Assembly (NCBI GenBank): GCA_973895155.1
Contig: OZ316897.1
Span: 5,704,001-5,768,000, forward strand
Reading direction: 5' to 3'
Length of the DNA stretch: 64,000 nt
From: Marsupella aquatica
Lineage: Eukaryota > Marchantiophyta
Shown: in pieces, positions 1-10,095 of the stretch
Layout: every line of letters starts with the position of its first letter
How positions within the stretch are numbered: the first letter of the stretch is position 1
Position numbers and translations under genes: made by a program
The notes under the pieces: model-generated
Seen by the model: only the letters and a program-made list of their open reading frames with translations
Database searches by the model: none
What the model was told of the DNA's origin: nothing

Positions 1-107
1 AACGCCGGACCACAGCTATTGTACCTACAGCCCTAAGACCCACACCTGCACCCCCTGGACCCCAACCAACTTTAGTTAACGACAATGACTAAATAGCCAT
101 CCAATAT

Positions 108-1121
108 ATGCATTCAGGCAAAGTCTGGAAACAAGAAACCACTACCATAGATGATGCATTTGCATATCTGATATCAGAAGAGATAACCAATGATACTCCA
201 GATCCATTGACAGTAACAGAATATCAATCTTGTCCAGACTGGCCCCAATGGGAAGCGGCTATTAACTCTGCACTTGACTCTTTGATCAAACGCCAGGTTT
301 TCGGACCAATCACTCCAGCTCCCACCCACAGCCATCTGACCGGCTACAGATTCATCTTCGTCCGAAAGAGAAATGCCAAGGGCAAAGTAGTTAGATATAA
401 GGCCAGACTAGTGGCGAAGGGCTACACCCAAATCCCAGGTCAAGACTATGACCTGACACATTCCCCAGTGATGGACTCAATTACATACCGCTACATGATA
501 GCGTTTGCTTTACTACACAAGCTAGTCATGCACATCCTGGATGTAATAACAGCTTACCTGTATGGCATGCTAGATACCAAAATTTACATGAAAGCTCCTC
601 CAGAGCTTCTCAATAGATTGTCTTTCCACATTCAGGGGGAGAAGTCAGGCATATCAGTCCAATCACTACGATCTGGCATGATCCAGATGGCTCCTACTGA
701 GCCCTTAATTGCGCAAATTACAAATTCAGGACCTACTGTCCGCTCTGGTGGGCTATACCCACCACATACTACTCAGCAAGTGCCTACTGCACGTAGCAAG
801 AGACCTCAAATGGAATATGCCGTACAAATCTTGCGTTCAATGTACGGCCTAAAGCAGAGTGGCCGGATGTGGAAAAAGCGATTCCAAGCTGAAATGTTAG
901 CTTTGGGATTTATAAATGATGAGCTAGCACCCTGTCTATTTCTAAAATCTCAGGCAGAGGAATTCGTCATAATAGCTATCTATGTAGATGACCTGAATAT
1001 ATTCGGGACACCACAACTCATAGCCCATACACTCAGTATTCTGAAGGGCACATTCAAAATGAGGGACCTTGGTCCACCTAACTTCTGCCTCGGCATTCAG
1101 TTTGACTACCTGCACAATTAG
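108..1121 (+). pseudogene. Copia-1 reverse transcriptase fragment
   Basis: The translation shows the RVT_2-type copia RT: RYKARLVAKGYTQIPGQDYD, then SPVMDSITYR, LDVITAYLYG, MYGLKQSGRMW and the catalytic box IAIYVDDLNIFG near residue 300. Between the PPELL block and AVQILRSMYGLKQSG lies about 70 residues of low-conservation sequence where most copia RTs have about 20; Copia-2 also has an expanded segment here. The protein copies RNA into DNA in the virus-like particle. A stop at 1119-1121 breaks the reading frame shortly before the RNase H part, and integrase is absent, so this copy is dead. Confidence 0.85.
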
Positions 1122-1161
1122 TCAATCTACCTACACAGAGAAGATTTTACGATAGTTCAAT

Positions 1162-1833
1162 ATGCAAGCAGCTCACCTTGTCAACACACCAATGGAGCTT
1201 CGCTCCTTAGACACTAACAAAGATATGTTCAGAAGGCGCGGCGAAATAGAACCTCTTCTTGGATCAGACAAACCCTACCTATCTGCCATTGGCGCCCTTA
1301 TGTATTTGGCTAATCAGACTCGTCCCAACATTTCTTTTGCTGTCAACTTATTGGCCAGACATAGTTCTCAGCCAACCATCCGCCATTGGAATGGGCTGAA
1401 AAGGATTTTTCGATACCTGAAGGGCACAGTCGACGTTGGTCTATTTTTTTCGAAAGATGCTCAAGACAAATTGATTGGATTTGCAGATGCCGGCTACCTC
1501 TCTGACCCTAGAGATGCCAAATCACAAACAGGGTACGTTTTTCTTCAAGGTGGCACTGCAATTTCGTGGCCCACTACTATTTACGAAGACAACTGCCCCT
1601 GTGTGGATCAAATTGCTCATGGCTTCATAAAAGGTGACAGAATTAAACACATCTCACCAAAATTCTTTTATACACATGAACAGCACGGTGATCAAATTCA
1701 GGTCGAATGGATACCTAACCGAGACAACCAAGCAGACTTATTCACAAAGCCATTACCACCAATTTTGCATAAGGAACATTCATACGGCATCGGCATGAGA
1801 AGCCTATCCACACTGCACATAGAGCAGACATGA
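1162..1833 (+). pseudogene. Copia-1 RNase H fragment with internal in-frame deletion
   Basis: It contains YLSAIGALMYLANQTRP, LLARHSSQPTIRHWNGLKR, GFADAGYLSDPRDAKSQTGY and the C-terminal WIPNRDNQADLFTKPLP block, the usual end of copia pol. After AISW the sequence jumps straight to PTTIYEDN. In Copia-2 these blocks are separated by about 49 residues carrying the SE motif of RNase H (SSNHSEIIAL). The missing stretch is about 147 bp, so the frame is kept but a catalytic acid is lost. The frame differs from that of the upstream RT block. Confidence 0.85.
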
Positions 1834-2015
1834 CCATTGCGATCCACCTCCATCTTCTGCACGATTATAGAAGACACAGCAGCCATTTACCTTCTGTGGT
1901 GCGTCCCATGGCTCCCTAAACCCCAGAAACCCCCCTTCACAAGCCGATTCCCGCAGGTTTTGCGCTTGGCGAGGCCGTTTTCGTGGCTTAGTGGCATGGG
2001 ACGCTGCTAACCTCC
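1834..2015. other. Non-coding junction with a 10-bp inverted repeat
   Basis: No coding potential is seen. GCGTCCCATG at 1901-1910 is exactly inverted as CATGGGACGC at 1995-2004, enclosing about 85 bp. The inverted repeat straddles the transition from Copia-1 to LINE-A related sequence. It could be a small hairpin or the edge of an unrecognised insertion; I cannot tell which. Confidence 0.4.
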
Positions 2016-2240
2016 TTGGTGAAGTTTGCAGCTGAATCCGAGAAAGCTAGAGTGATGGCTAACAGGAGCATGCTTAAAGGGCTAAGGATTTGGTTGGATG
2101 ATGATCTGACTCCCACACAAGTCCAAGCAAGGAAAATTGAGCTTGAGAAGGTGAGGGTAGCCAAAGACCAAGGATTGGTAGCCTACTTGTGCAATGGACA
2201 AGCTGTTGTTACCAATAAGAAGAGAGTTGTTTCTAAATGA
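2016..2240 (+). pseudogene. LINE-A: C-terminal end of ORF1
   Basis: This 74-codon open stretch ends just before the endonuclease ORF and includes MLKGLRIWLDDDLTPTQVQ. A charged segment of this kind often closes the first part of plant and algal non-LTR elements that have an APE-type endonuclease. I recognise the style, not a named domain. Its stop TGA (2238-2240) is in the same frame as the endonuclease that follows, and the same TGA is seen in the second copy at 6.72 kb. The upstream part of ORF1 is missing. Confidence 0.55.
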
Positions 2241-2252
2241 TGGAATGGGACC

Positions 2253-2607
2253 TTGAGAGTCATGGCATGGAATGTTTCAGGACTTTCCATAGAAACAGCA
2301 ATTGGAGGGGAACCTTTGTTTGAGAATTTTGACATCTTGCTTTTCACGGAGACTTGGGAATATGAGGGAAATGCTCTACCTAGCATTAAAGGCTTTACTT
2401 GCATACAATCCATCTTCAATGAGAAGAAGACCACACGGGGAAGAGGGTTTGGAGGCATTGCTGTCTACACCAAGAATCAACTTCAACACATCACCTCTAT
2501 TGAGCATGAAGATCCCAGCAAGCAGTTCATGGTGGTGAGACTTCATACCAGAGGTACTCCATCATTTCTGATTGTCACCTACTTTGCTCCCCTTAATATG
2601 AATGTCT
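2253..2607 (+). pseudogene. LINE-A copy 1: N-terminal APE-type endonuclease
   Basis: The first in-frame ATG is at 2262 (MAWNVSGLS). FDILLFTETWEY and GGIAVYTKNQ are the early motifs of apurinic-type endonucleases of LINEs, which nick the target DNA to prime reverse transcription. The frame is cut after NMNVY by an inverted LINE-A fragment that begins with three GGTAAT units. The same endonuclease resumes at 3479. The sequence is nearly identical to 6741-7099, so the two copies are recent relatives. Confidence 0.85.
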
Positions 2608-3477
2608 ATGGTAATGGTAATGGTAATGTATTATAAGCTCCGGGACCATGAAAGTCAAAGGAGCTGCCACAAAAAGTAAAGTACAATGCAATCAAAGAAA
2701 AGAGCAACCAAAAGAGATTGCTCAGAAGAGGACAACTATGTCCTCAAAGAAACTATGGACCTAGAGAGCCCTGAAAGATTTTCCAAACCTATTCTCCTTT
2801 CCCTATCCACCGCAAAGATATATCTTCCAAGTTGTTGAGGGGGCAGACCAAACAATGCATACAAATCTTTCACCAAGATTTGAGATGCCATCCTAACCCC
2901 CTCATAAAACTTGCAAGCAATGAATACATGATATTCATTCTCTATACTAGAGCTATCACATAGTTGACAAACCCTCTTTTTCCTGTCAATATCCTTCCAT
3001 CTCCCTTGTTCTACTTCAAGGTGGTGTGAGCTTAGTCTATACTGAGCAATAAGTTGTCTAAGTTGTACTGAGATAGTGCTAGATAAGTATTCTTGTTCTC
3101 GATATTTCTTCATGGGGTTCACATCTCTCATGTAGTATTGTTGCCGTGGGCTAGGTTCATGCCAAAGTTTGTGCAAAGCCTTTTGCTCAAGTTTTGCTCT
3201 TAGCTTGGTTGGGTGTGTTGGCCATTCATGTTCAGGAAAATCCCAAGCATGGGCCCACCTGCACACATCTGCATACCACCCTTTAGCTGAAGATGAGCGC
3301 AAGGCATGAAAAGGAAATCTGTTTTCCTCCAACTCTCTTACACGCATGATGTATTTGAGTGTGTGGAAGAGTGCCTCCACCTCCAAAGGAAACAAGCCTG
3401 CCTCTGCAAGTGTAAGTGCATATGGGGTTTGTGACTTGATCCCAAGCTCCATCTCAAGAAATAGCTTTTGCAGCCCC
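2608..3477 (-). mobile_element. LINE-A 3' fragment inserted in inverse orientation
   Basis: Read on the minus strand this is the last ~870 bp of LINE-A: the coding end from FLEMELGIKSQTPYA through the CQLC...EYHVFIAC zinc-finger region to LSRSIVSLRT and the 3' UTR. It finishes with three ATTACC units, which appear as GGTAAT at 2608-2625 on the plus strand. It interrupts the endonuclease of copy 1 between two sequences that are contiguous in the copy at 7.09 kb, so it is a 5'-truncated insertion. Target duplication is at most one or two bases. Confidence 0.85.
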
Positions 3478-3478
3478 C

Positions 3479-3653
3479 TAAGATGGGAATTGCTGATGCA
3501 CATTATCCCTTTCATAGGTTAATCCAAGTCATTCATGATATATCACCACTAGGGGAGACATGGATAGTGGGGGACTTTAATGCCAGGGTATCTAATGAAC
3601 AATTTACTGAAAGTGAGGACTTAGGAACTTTACCTTGGTCATCATGTAGTGAG
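3479..3653 (+). pseudogene. LINE-A copy 1: endonuclease, continued
   Basis: It picks up exactly where 2607 left off (MGIADAHYPFHR) and contains the catalytic-domain motif WIVGDFNARV. It stops at TLPWSSCS, where an inverted LINE-A segment begins. In the more complete copy at 6.7-10.1 kb this point is followed by the rest of the endonuclease and the RT, which are absent here in the plus orientation. Confidence 0.85.
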
Positions 3654-3654
3654 T

Positions 3655-5466
3655 ACAAGGAGCTGCCACAAAAAGTAAAGTACAATGCAATCAAAGAAAA
3701 GAGCAACCAAAAGAGATTGCTCAGAAGAGGACAACTATGTCCTCAAAGAAACTATGGACCTAGAGAGCCTTGAAAGATTTTCCAAACCTATTCTCCTTTC
3801 CCTATCCACCGCAAAGATATATCTTCCAAGTTGCTGAGGGGGCAGACCAAACAATGCATACAAATCTTTCACCAAGATTTGAGATGCCATCCTAACCCCC
3901 TCATAAAACTTGCAAGCAATGAATACATGATATTCATTCTCTATACTAGAGCTATCACATAGTTGACAAACCCTCTTTTTCCTGTCAATATCCTTCCATC
4001 TCCCTTGTTCTACTTCAAGGTGGTGTGAGCTTAGTCTATACTGAGCAATAAGTTGTCTAAGTTGTACTGAGATAGTGCTAGATAAGTATTCTTGTTCTCG
4101 ATATTTCTTCATGGGGTTCACGTCTCTCATGTAGTATTGTTGCCGTGGGCTAGGTTCATGCCAAAGTTTGTGCAAAGCCTTTTGCTCAAGTTTTGCTCTT
4201 AGCTTGGTTGGGTGTGTTGGCCATTCATGTTCAGGAAAATCCCAAGCATGGGCCCATCTGCACACATCTGCATACCACCCTGTAGCTGAAGATGAGCGCA
4301 AGGCATGAAAAGGAAATCTGTTTTCCTCCAACTCTCTTACACGCATGATGTATTTGAGTGTGTGGAAGAGTGCCTCCACCTCCAAAGGAAACAAGCCTGC
4401 CTCTGCAAGTGTAAGTGCATATGGGGTTTGTGACTTGATCCCAAGCTCCATCTCAAGAAATAGCTTTTGCAGCCCCTCAATCTGTTGCCACCCAGATTTA
4501 GACACACCTGCTCCCCAAATTGGTGCTCCATAAAGAATGACTGGTTTCACCAAAGCTCCAAAGAGATGTTTCCTTAACCTCCAAGTGTGTAGACCAGCTC
4601 TTTTGCATTTGTTCATGAATGCATAAAAAGCTCTGTATCCATTGGCAGCCCTAGATTTTACACATGAGGCCCAACTCAAGTTTTGAGAGAACTCCACCCC
4701 AAGGTATTTGTAGGTCCTCACAAATTCCACCAGATTCCCTTGGAAGTAGAGCTCTGGATTTTGTCGTGTGCCAATGCCCAAACACTTGGTCTTCTTGAGG
4801 TTGACTACCATCCCTGTTGCTTGACAAAACTCCTCCAAGGCATTGAGATGTCTTTGCAAAGCTTCTTGAGCATGAGCAAGTAGGACCACATCATCTGCAA
4901 ATATAAGAAGTTGGAGGACAAACCTACCCAATTGAGTGCCAACTCCACCATGCTCCTTCAAAATGTTGTGTAGCTGATCAATGAAGATGCCAGAGTTGGT
5001 GAGAGAGGACAACCTTGGATCACCCCAAGAGTGCTCCAGATTTCTTCAGAGGTTTCCTTTGAAAGTTTGATGCGCACTTCTTGGTACAATTTAGAAACAG
5101 CCAACCTGAGCTCTTCAGGCACTTCCAACTCCACCATCCTATCCCAAAGCTTGGATCGGGAAACTTTGTCAAAGGCCTTGGAGAAGTCCACAAACAAGCA
5201 AAATAATGGTTTATGTGGAGATTTGGCATTTTCACACAACACCCTCAAGCAGAGAATGTGATCCATAGTGCTGAATTCTCTCCTAAAACCTGCTTGTGAA
5301 GGTGCCCTTTTCATCTCACTCTCCAACCAAGAGCTTAATCTGGCTTCAAGTAGTCCTCCCAAAACTTTAGCAAAAGTATTGCCTACCATGATGGTTCTGT
5401 AGTTGTGCACATCGTCCTTGTTGCCTGCCTTGAAGATAGGCACCACTCTTCTGGTCATCCAAGCTT
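3655..5466 (-). pseudogene. LINE-A copy 2 (inverted): reverse transcriptase to 3' UTR
   Basis: The minus strand encodes AWMTRRVVPIFKAGNKDD, PSQAGFRREFSTMDH, the fingers/palm motif LFVDFSKAFDKVS, GVIQGCPLSP, LLIFADDVVLLAH with the catalytic DD, and the C-terminal C-x2-C-x9-H-x4-C motif (CQLC to HVFIAC). A 4-bp deletion near 4991 relative to the copy at 8.7 kb shifts the frame between SPT and GIFIDQLH. Its 3' end at 3655 lacks the last ~50 bp and the hexamer tail. It meets copy 1 with the 5' part of the element pointing right and the 3' part pointing left. Confidence 0.85.
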
Positions 5467-6702
5467 GATAATGTCGCAAATTATGGTGTTGTCCAGGTGT
5501 TGAAAGTTATCTAAGCAGCGTAGAACATCTTCAATGCTCCACCAGCATGCCACAGCAATATTTCCAGGGGAGAAAATAAGGTGGGAGCGAAGCAAATCCC
5601 ATGCTTTCCACAGACTTCCAGTGTAGGGATGACAGCCAAAAGAAAGTGGGTAGCAAAGTAACAAGCGATCTGAGAGTGAGTATCTGTTCCTCCTGATGTG
5701 CTTAGTATTCCTCCATTTGGCTAGTTAATTTGAGATTCTCCTCAAAAAGAGACAACCACTCGGAACTCCATAGATTAAGTGCCCTGTTGAACCATTGGCA
5801 TAGTAAAGCATCTGAGTGGCTTTGAAAATCTTTGAAGCCTAAACCGCCGTCAATTAGGGGACGAACCAATGTGTTCTAGGCTACCAAGGGTATTTTCCTG
5901 CCACCTTTCTCATTATATCCCCACAAGAAATCTCTGCAAATTGCCACCATCATCTTAGCCAGTGATTTGGAGCTACGTAGAAACATCATGTGATAATGGT
6001 AATGGTATTGGGATGGCCTGTAAGACGTGTTTAACAAGAATTGTACGTCCTGTGAATGATAGAAATCTTGCAGCCCAAATAGAGAGTCTTGCACTGAGTT
6101 TGTCGAGGCAGAAGGTATGCAGCTGGGAGAGATTCAGTCCCCAGCCCAAGGGGGCCCCAAGGTAGCGCTGGATTTCCCCTTTGAGGCTAATTTTGCATCC
6201 AGTGTTGGTGAGCCAATCTGGGATCTCTTCCATCGTGAGAGGAATCACAGTCAACTTCTTCAGATTTAGCTTGGCACCGGAAGCCAATTCATAACAGGCA
6301 AGAGCATCAGTCGCCCCTTTGAAGTCATCTTTGGTTGCAGGTATTACCATGCCCAAGTCGTCGGCAAACATACGATAGGAGATCGTCAATGCGTCTGATA
6401 TTTGTATGCCTCTGAAGTCTCCTCGTCGTATCTCATTGTCCAGATGATCCATAAGAGGTTGAGTAGCAATCACAAAGAGCAAGGGGGAGAGAGGGCATCC
6501 TTGCCGAACCCCCGGAGCATGCTAATGTCCCTTGAAAACATGCCATTCAAGTGAACCTTGGAGCACGCCCCAGTGAGAAGCGAGCAAACTAGATAAATGA
6601 AGTGGCTGCCTAGTCCAAGCGGGTGCATAGATTCCCAGATATAGGAGTGGCTGACTCGATCAAAGGCTTTTTCAAAGTCTAATAGAAGAAAAAGTGCACT
6701 AT
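5467..6702 (-). pseudogene. LINE-B ORF2: C-terminal half of reverse transcriptase
   Basis: On the minus strand it reads SALFLLLDFEKAFDRVSHSY, then the RGF...SPPC remnant of the usual RQGCPLSP block, LFVIATQPLMDHLD, the catalytic region MFADDLGMVIP, KLNLKKLTVIPL and RTILVKHVLQAIP, then HMMFLRSSKSLAKMM and DFLWGYNEKGGRKIPLVA. Downstream a poorly preserved C-terminal region is still visible to about 5470. A frame change near 6480 interrupts the GCPLSP region and another near 6000 coincides with a short hexamer insertion. The missing N-terminal half of RT lies at 10096-10800. Confidence 0.85.
5993..6006 (-). repeat. Short hexamer insertion inside LINE-B RT
   Basis: The plus strand reads TAATGGTAATGGTA, about two units of the LINE-A tail hexamer. 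It sits between the QAIP and HMMFLRS blocks, which in related plant LINEs are separated by one aromatic residue. The reading frame changes here by one base, consistent with a net gain of about 13 bp. It may be a tail-only LINE-A insertion like that at 8365-8385, but the exact original sequence is not known. Confidence 0.4.
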
Positions 6703-6749
6703 ATAAGAAGAGAGTTGTTTCTAAATGATGGATTGGGACCTTGAGAGTC

Positions 6750-9700
6750 ATGGCATGGAATGTTTCAGGACTTTCCATAGAAACAGCAATTGGAGGGGAA
6801 CCTTTGTTTGAGAATTTTGACATCTTGCTTTTCACGGAGACTTGGGAATATGAGGGAAATGCTCTACCTAGCATTAAAGGCTTTACTTGCATACAATCCA
6901 TCTTCAATGAGAAGAAGACCACACGGGGAAGAGGGTTTGGAGGCATTGCTGTCTACACCAAGAATCAACTTCAACACATCACCTCTATTGAACATGAAGA
7001 TCCCAGCAAGCAGTTCATGGTGGTGAGACTTCATACCAGAGGTACTCCATCATTTCTGATTGTTACCTACTTTGCTCCCCTTAATATGAATGTCTATAAG
7101 ATGGGAATTGCTGATGCACATTATCCATTTCATAGGTTAATCCAAGTCATTCATGATATATCACCACTAGGGGAGACATGGATAGTGGGGGACTTTAATG
7201 CCAGGGTATCTAATGAACAATTTACTGAAAGTGAGGACTTAGGAACTTTACCTTGGTCATCATGTAGTGAAGAGATACCTTGGGTGAGAGAGGCTCTTGA
7301 CACCAGAACAAATGACATGACACGTCACTTTTTGCATTTGGGAGCTTCTTGTAATCTAAGAATATTGAATGGGCTTGAGAGATTTCCCCAATCATCTGGT
7401 TACACTTTTAGATCTAAACAAGGATGTAGTACCATTGATTACCTTCTTGCCTCACCTACCTCTGCCACTAGAGTGGTTGACTTTCAAATACTTGATCAAC
7501 AACCAGAGTCTTCACACTTGCCTTTGTTGTTCCATCTTGACCTGACCACAATCCCAAACAAAGTGCATAGAAAGCCAGTACCCAAACCTCTGTTTCTAGA
7601 CCCTGATAGAGAAGTCATCTTCAAAGCCAACTTTGAACATCTTCTCCATACCCTGGATGATCAGATTGAGCTCTCAGAAGTCATAGCACAAGCAGCAGCC
7701 TCTACTTTCTCCACCAAACCCCCTAGAAAGCAAAACATGAAGGCTTGGTTTGACGAGGATTGTGCTAGAGCAAGGATGCAAGCAAGATCACATTCAGGGG
7801 AAAAGAGACTTTTGGCATTCACTATGTACAAGAACTTCATCAAACACAAGAAGAGGTGCTTCTTGAAGAGTCATCAACAATCACTATGTGAGGAGTTCAT
7901 CAAACATCCAAAACGTTTTTGGGAGAGAATGCAATCAGGCAAGACTACTCCCCCCTTGGATCACCAGGACCTGGTAACCTATGTCACATCCTTGTATTTC
8001 TTTCCAGATGCTAGTGGCATGCCTTTGCCCCTTGGGGACACCATTCAGTTTACAGAGAGGGAGGTGAAGGTGCATCTTTCCCACATGCAACATGGGAAAG
8101 CTAAAGATCTGTTGGGCCTGAACTTGGAGCTTCTTTTGTGGGGAGGACCCTCTTTACTAACAAACTTGGTGCATGAGCTGAATCAAGCAATGGCTTTAGG
8201 TTTACCTAAAGCTTGGATGACCAGAAGAGTGGTGCCTATCTTCAAGGCAGGCAACAAGGACGATGTGCACAACTACAGAACCATCATGGTATGCAATACT
8301 TTTGCTAAAGTTTTGGGAGGACTACTTGAAGCCAGATTAAGCTCTTGGTTGGAGAGTGAGATGAACCATTACCATTACCATTACCATGAAAAGGGCACCT
8401 TCACAAGCAGGTTTTAGGAGAGAATTCAGCACTATGGATCACATTCTCTGCTTGAGGGTGTTGTGTGAAAAGGCCAAATCTCCACATAAACCATTATTTT
8501 GCTTGTTTGTGGACTTCTCCAAGGCCTTTGACAAAGTTTCCCGATCCAAGCTTTGGGATAGGATGGTGGAGTTGGAAGTGCCTGAAGAGCTCAGGTTGGC
8601 TGTTTCTAAATTGTACCAAGAAGTGCGCATCAAACTTTCAAAGGAAACCTCTGAAGAAATCTGGAGCACTCTTGGGGTGATCCAAGGTTGTCCTCTCTCA
8701 CCAACTCTCTTTGGCATCTTCATTGATCAGCTACACAACATTTTGGAGGAGCATGGTGGAGTGGGCACTCAATTGGGTAGGTTTGTCCTCCAACTTCTTA
8801 TATTTGCAGATGATGTGGTCCTACTTGCTCATGCTCAAGAAGCTTTGCAAAGACATCTCAATGCCTTGGAGGAGTTTTGTCAAGCAACAGGGATGGTAGT
8901 CAACCTCAAGAAGACCAAGTGTTTGGGCATTGGCACACGACAAAATCCAGAGCTCTACTTCCAAGGGAATCTGGTGGAATTTGTGAGGACCTACGAATAC
9001 CTTGGGGTGGAGTTCTCTCAAAACTTGAGTTGGGCCTCATGTGTAAAATCTAGGGCTGCCAATGGGTACAGAGCTTTTTATGCATTCATGAACAAATGCA
9101 AAAGAGCTGGTCTACACACTTGGAGGTTAAGGAAACATCTCTTTGGAGCTTTGGTGAAACCAGTCATTCTTTATGGAGCACCAATTTGGGGAGCAGGTGT
9201 GTCTAAATCTGGGTGGCAACAGATTGAGGGGCTGCAAAAGCTATTTCTTGAGATGGAGCTTGGGATCAAGTCACAAACCCCATATGCACTTACACTTGCA
9301 GAGGCAGGCTTGTTTCCTTTGGAGGTGGAGGCACTCTTCCACACACTCAAATACATCATGCGTGTAAGAGAGTTGGAGGAAAACAGATTTCCTTTTCATG
9401 CCTTGCGCTCATCTTCAGCTAAAGGGTGGTATGCAGATGTGTGCAGGTGGGCCCATGCTTGGGATTTTCCTGAACATGAATGGCCAACACACCCAACCAA
9501 GCTAAGAGCAAAACTTGAGCAAAAGGCTTTGCACAAACTTTGGCATGAACCTAGCCCACGGCAGCAATACTACATGAGAGATGTGAACCCCATGAAGAAA
9601 TATCGAGAACAAGAATACTTATCTAGTACTATCTCAGTACAACTTAGACAACTTATTGCTCAGTATAGACTAAGCTCACACCACCTTGAAGTAGAACAAG

Positions 9701-9969
9701 GGAGATGGAAGGATATTGACAGGAAAAAGAGGGTTTGTCAACTATGTGATAGCTCTAGTATAGAGAATGAATATCATGTATTCATTGCTTGCAAGTTTTA
9801 TGAGGGGGTTAGGATGGCATCTCAAATCTTGGTGAAAGATTTGTATGCATTGTTTGGTCTGCCCCCTCAGCAACTTGGAAGATATATCTTTGCGGTGGAT
9901 AGGGAAAGGAGAATAGGTTTGGAAAATCTTTCAGGGCTCTCTAGGTCCATAGTTTCTTTGAGGACATAG
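6750..9969 (+). pseudogene. LINE-A ORF2: endonuclease and reverse transcriptase (frameshifted)
   Basis: It starts at ATG 6750 (MAWNVSGLS). The APE-type endonuclease covers about residues 1-230: FTETW, WIVGDFNARV, GCSTIDYLLAS, and SSHLPL where active enzymes usually show SDH. The RT follows: VVPIFKAGNKDD, PSQAGFRREFSTMDH, FVDFSKAFDKVS, GVIQGCPLSPTLFG, LLIFADDVVLLAH, KKTKCLGIG. A C-terminal C-x2-C-x9-H-x4-C motif lies near 9740-9790 and the stop is at 9967-9969. About 1070 codons in total. The frame is broken once, at 8365, by a 25-bp hexamer insertion; apart from that it is open. The product would nick DNA and copy its own RNA at the break. Confidence 0.9.
8361..8389 (+). repeat. Tail-only hexamer insertion with 4-bp target duplication
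   Basis: ATGA (8361-8364) is followed by 21 bases of ACCATT units (8365-8385) and a second ATGA (8386-8389). The inverted copy at 5.31 kb has a single ATGA and no hexamers at this place. The net gain of 25 bp shifts ORF2 by one base. The repeat unit is the same as the LINE-A 3' tail, so this looks like an insertion made of tail alone. Confidence 0.8.
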
Positions 9970-10077
9970 TTGTCCTCTTCTGAGCAATCTCTTTTGGTTG
10001 CTCTTTTCTTTGATTGCATTGTACTTTACTTTTTGTGGCAGCTCCTTTGACTTTCATGGTCCCGGAGCTTATAATAC

Positions 10078-10095
10078 ATTACCATTACCATTACC
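10078..10095 (+). repeat. LINE-A 3' tail, (ATTACC)3
   Basis: Three perfect ATTACC units close the element directly after CGGAGCTTATAATAC. The inverted fragment at 2608-2640 ends with the same UTR sequence and the same three units, so the tail is part of the element and not a chance microsatellite. Confidence 0.9.

Larger units (their letters stand above)
1..1895 (+). mobile_element. Copia-1: 3' part of a Ty1/copia retrotransposon
   Basis: Only the reverse transcriptase and RNase H parts of a copia polyprotein are present. The window opens inside the linker between integrase and RT. Bases 60-107 still align, with stop codons, to the linker of the second copia at about 34.05 kb. No LTR was found after the RNase H stop at 1833. 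The order RT then RNase H after an integrase-side linker is copia order. It belongs to the same family as Copia-2 at 31-35.7 kb but is clearly diverged. The right boundary is uncertain: LINE-A related sequence begins between 1834 and 2016. Confidence 0.85.
6703..10095 (+). mobile_element. LINE-A copy 3: near-complete ORF2 with hexamer tail
   Basis: It is a 5'-truncated LINE-A copy, starting at the last codons of ORF1 and running through ORF2 and a short 3' UTR to a tail of three ATTACC units (10078-10095). It is inserted in LINE-B: removing it joins minus-strand codons for DWVGH directly to SALFLLLDFEKAF, an uninterrupted RT. The only target duplication is AT (6701-6702 and 10096-10097). Truncation at the 5' end, a simple-repeat tail and a clean target join are standard for non-LTR retrotransposition. 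Confidence 0.9.

Noticed and set aside
8386-9969. An independent RT gene starting at 8386
   Set aside because: It is the continuation of LINE-A ORF2 after the 25-bp hexamer insertion; its apparent ATG is the duplicated ATGA of the target site.
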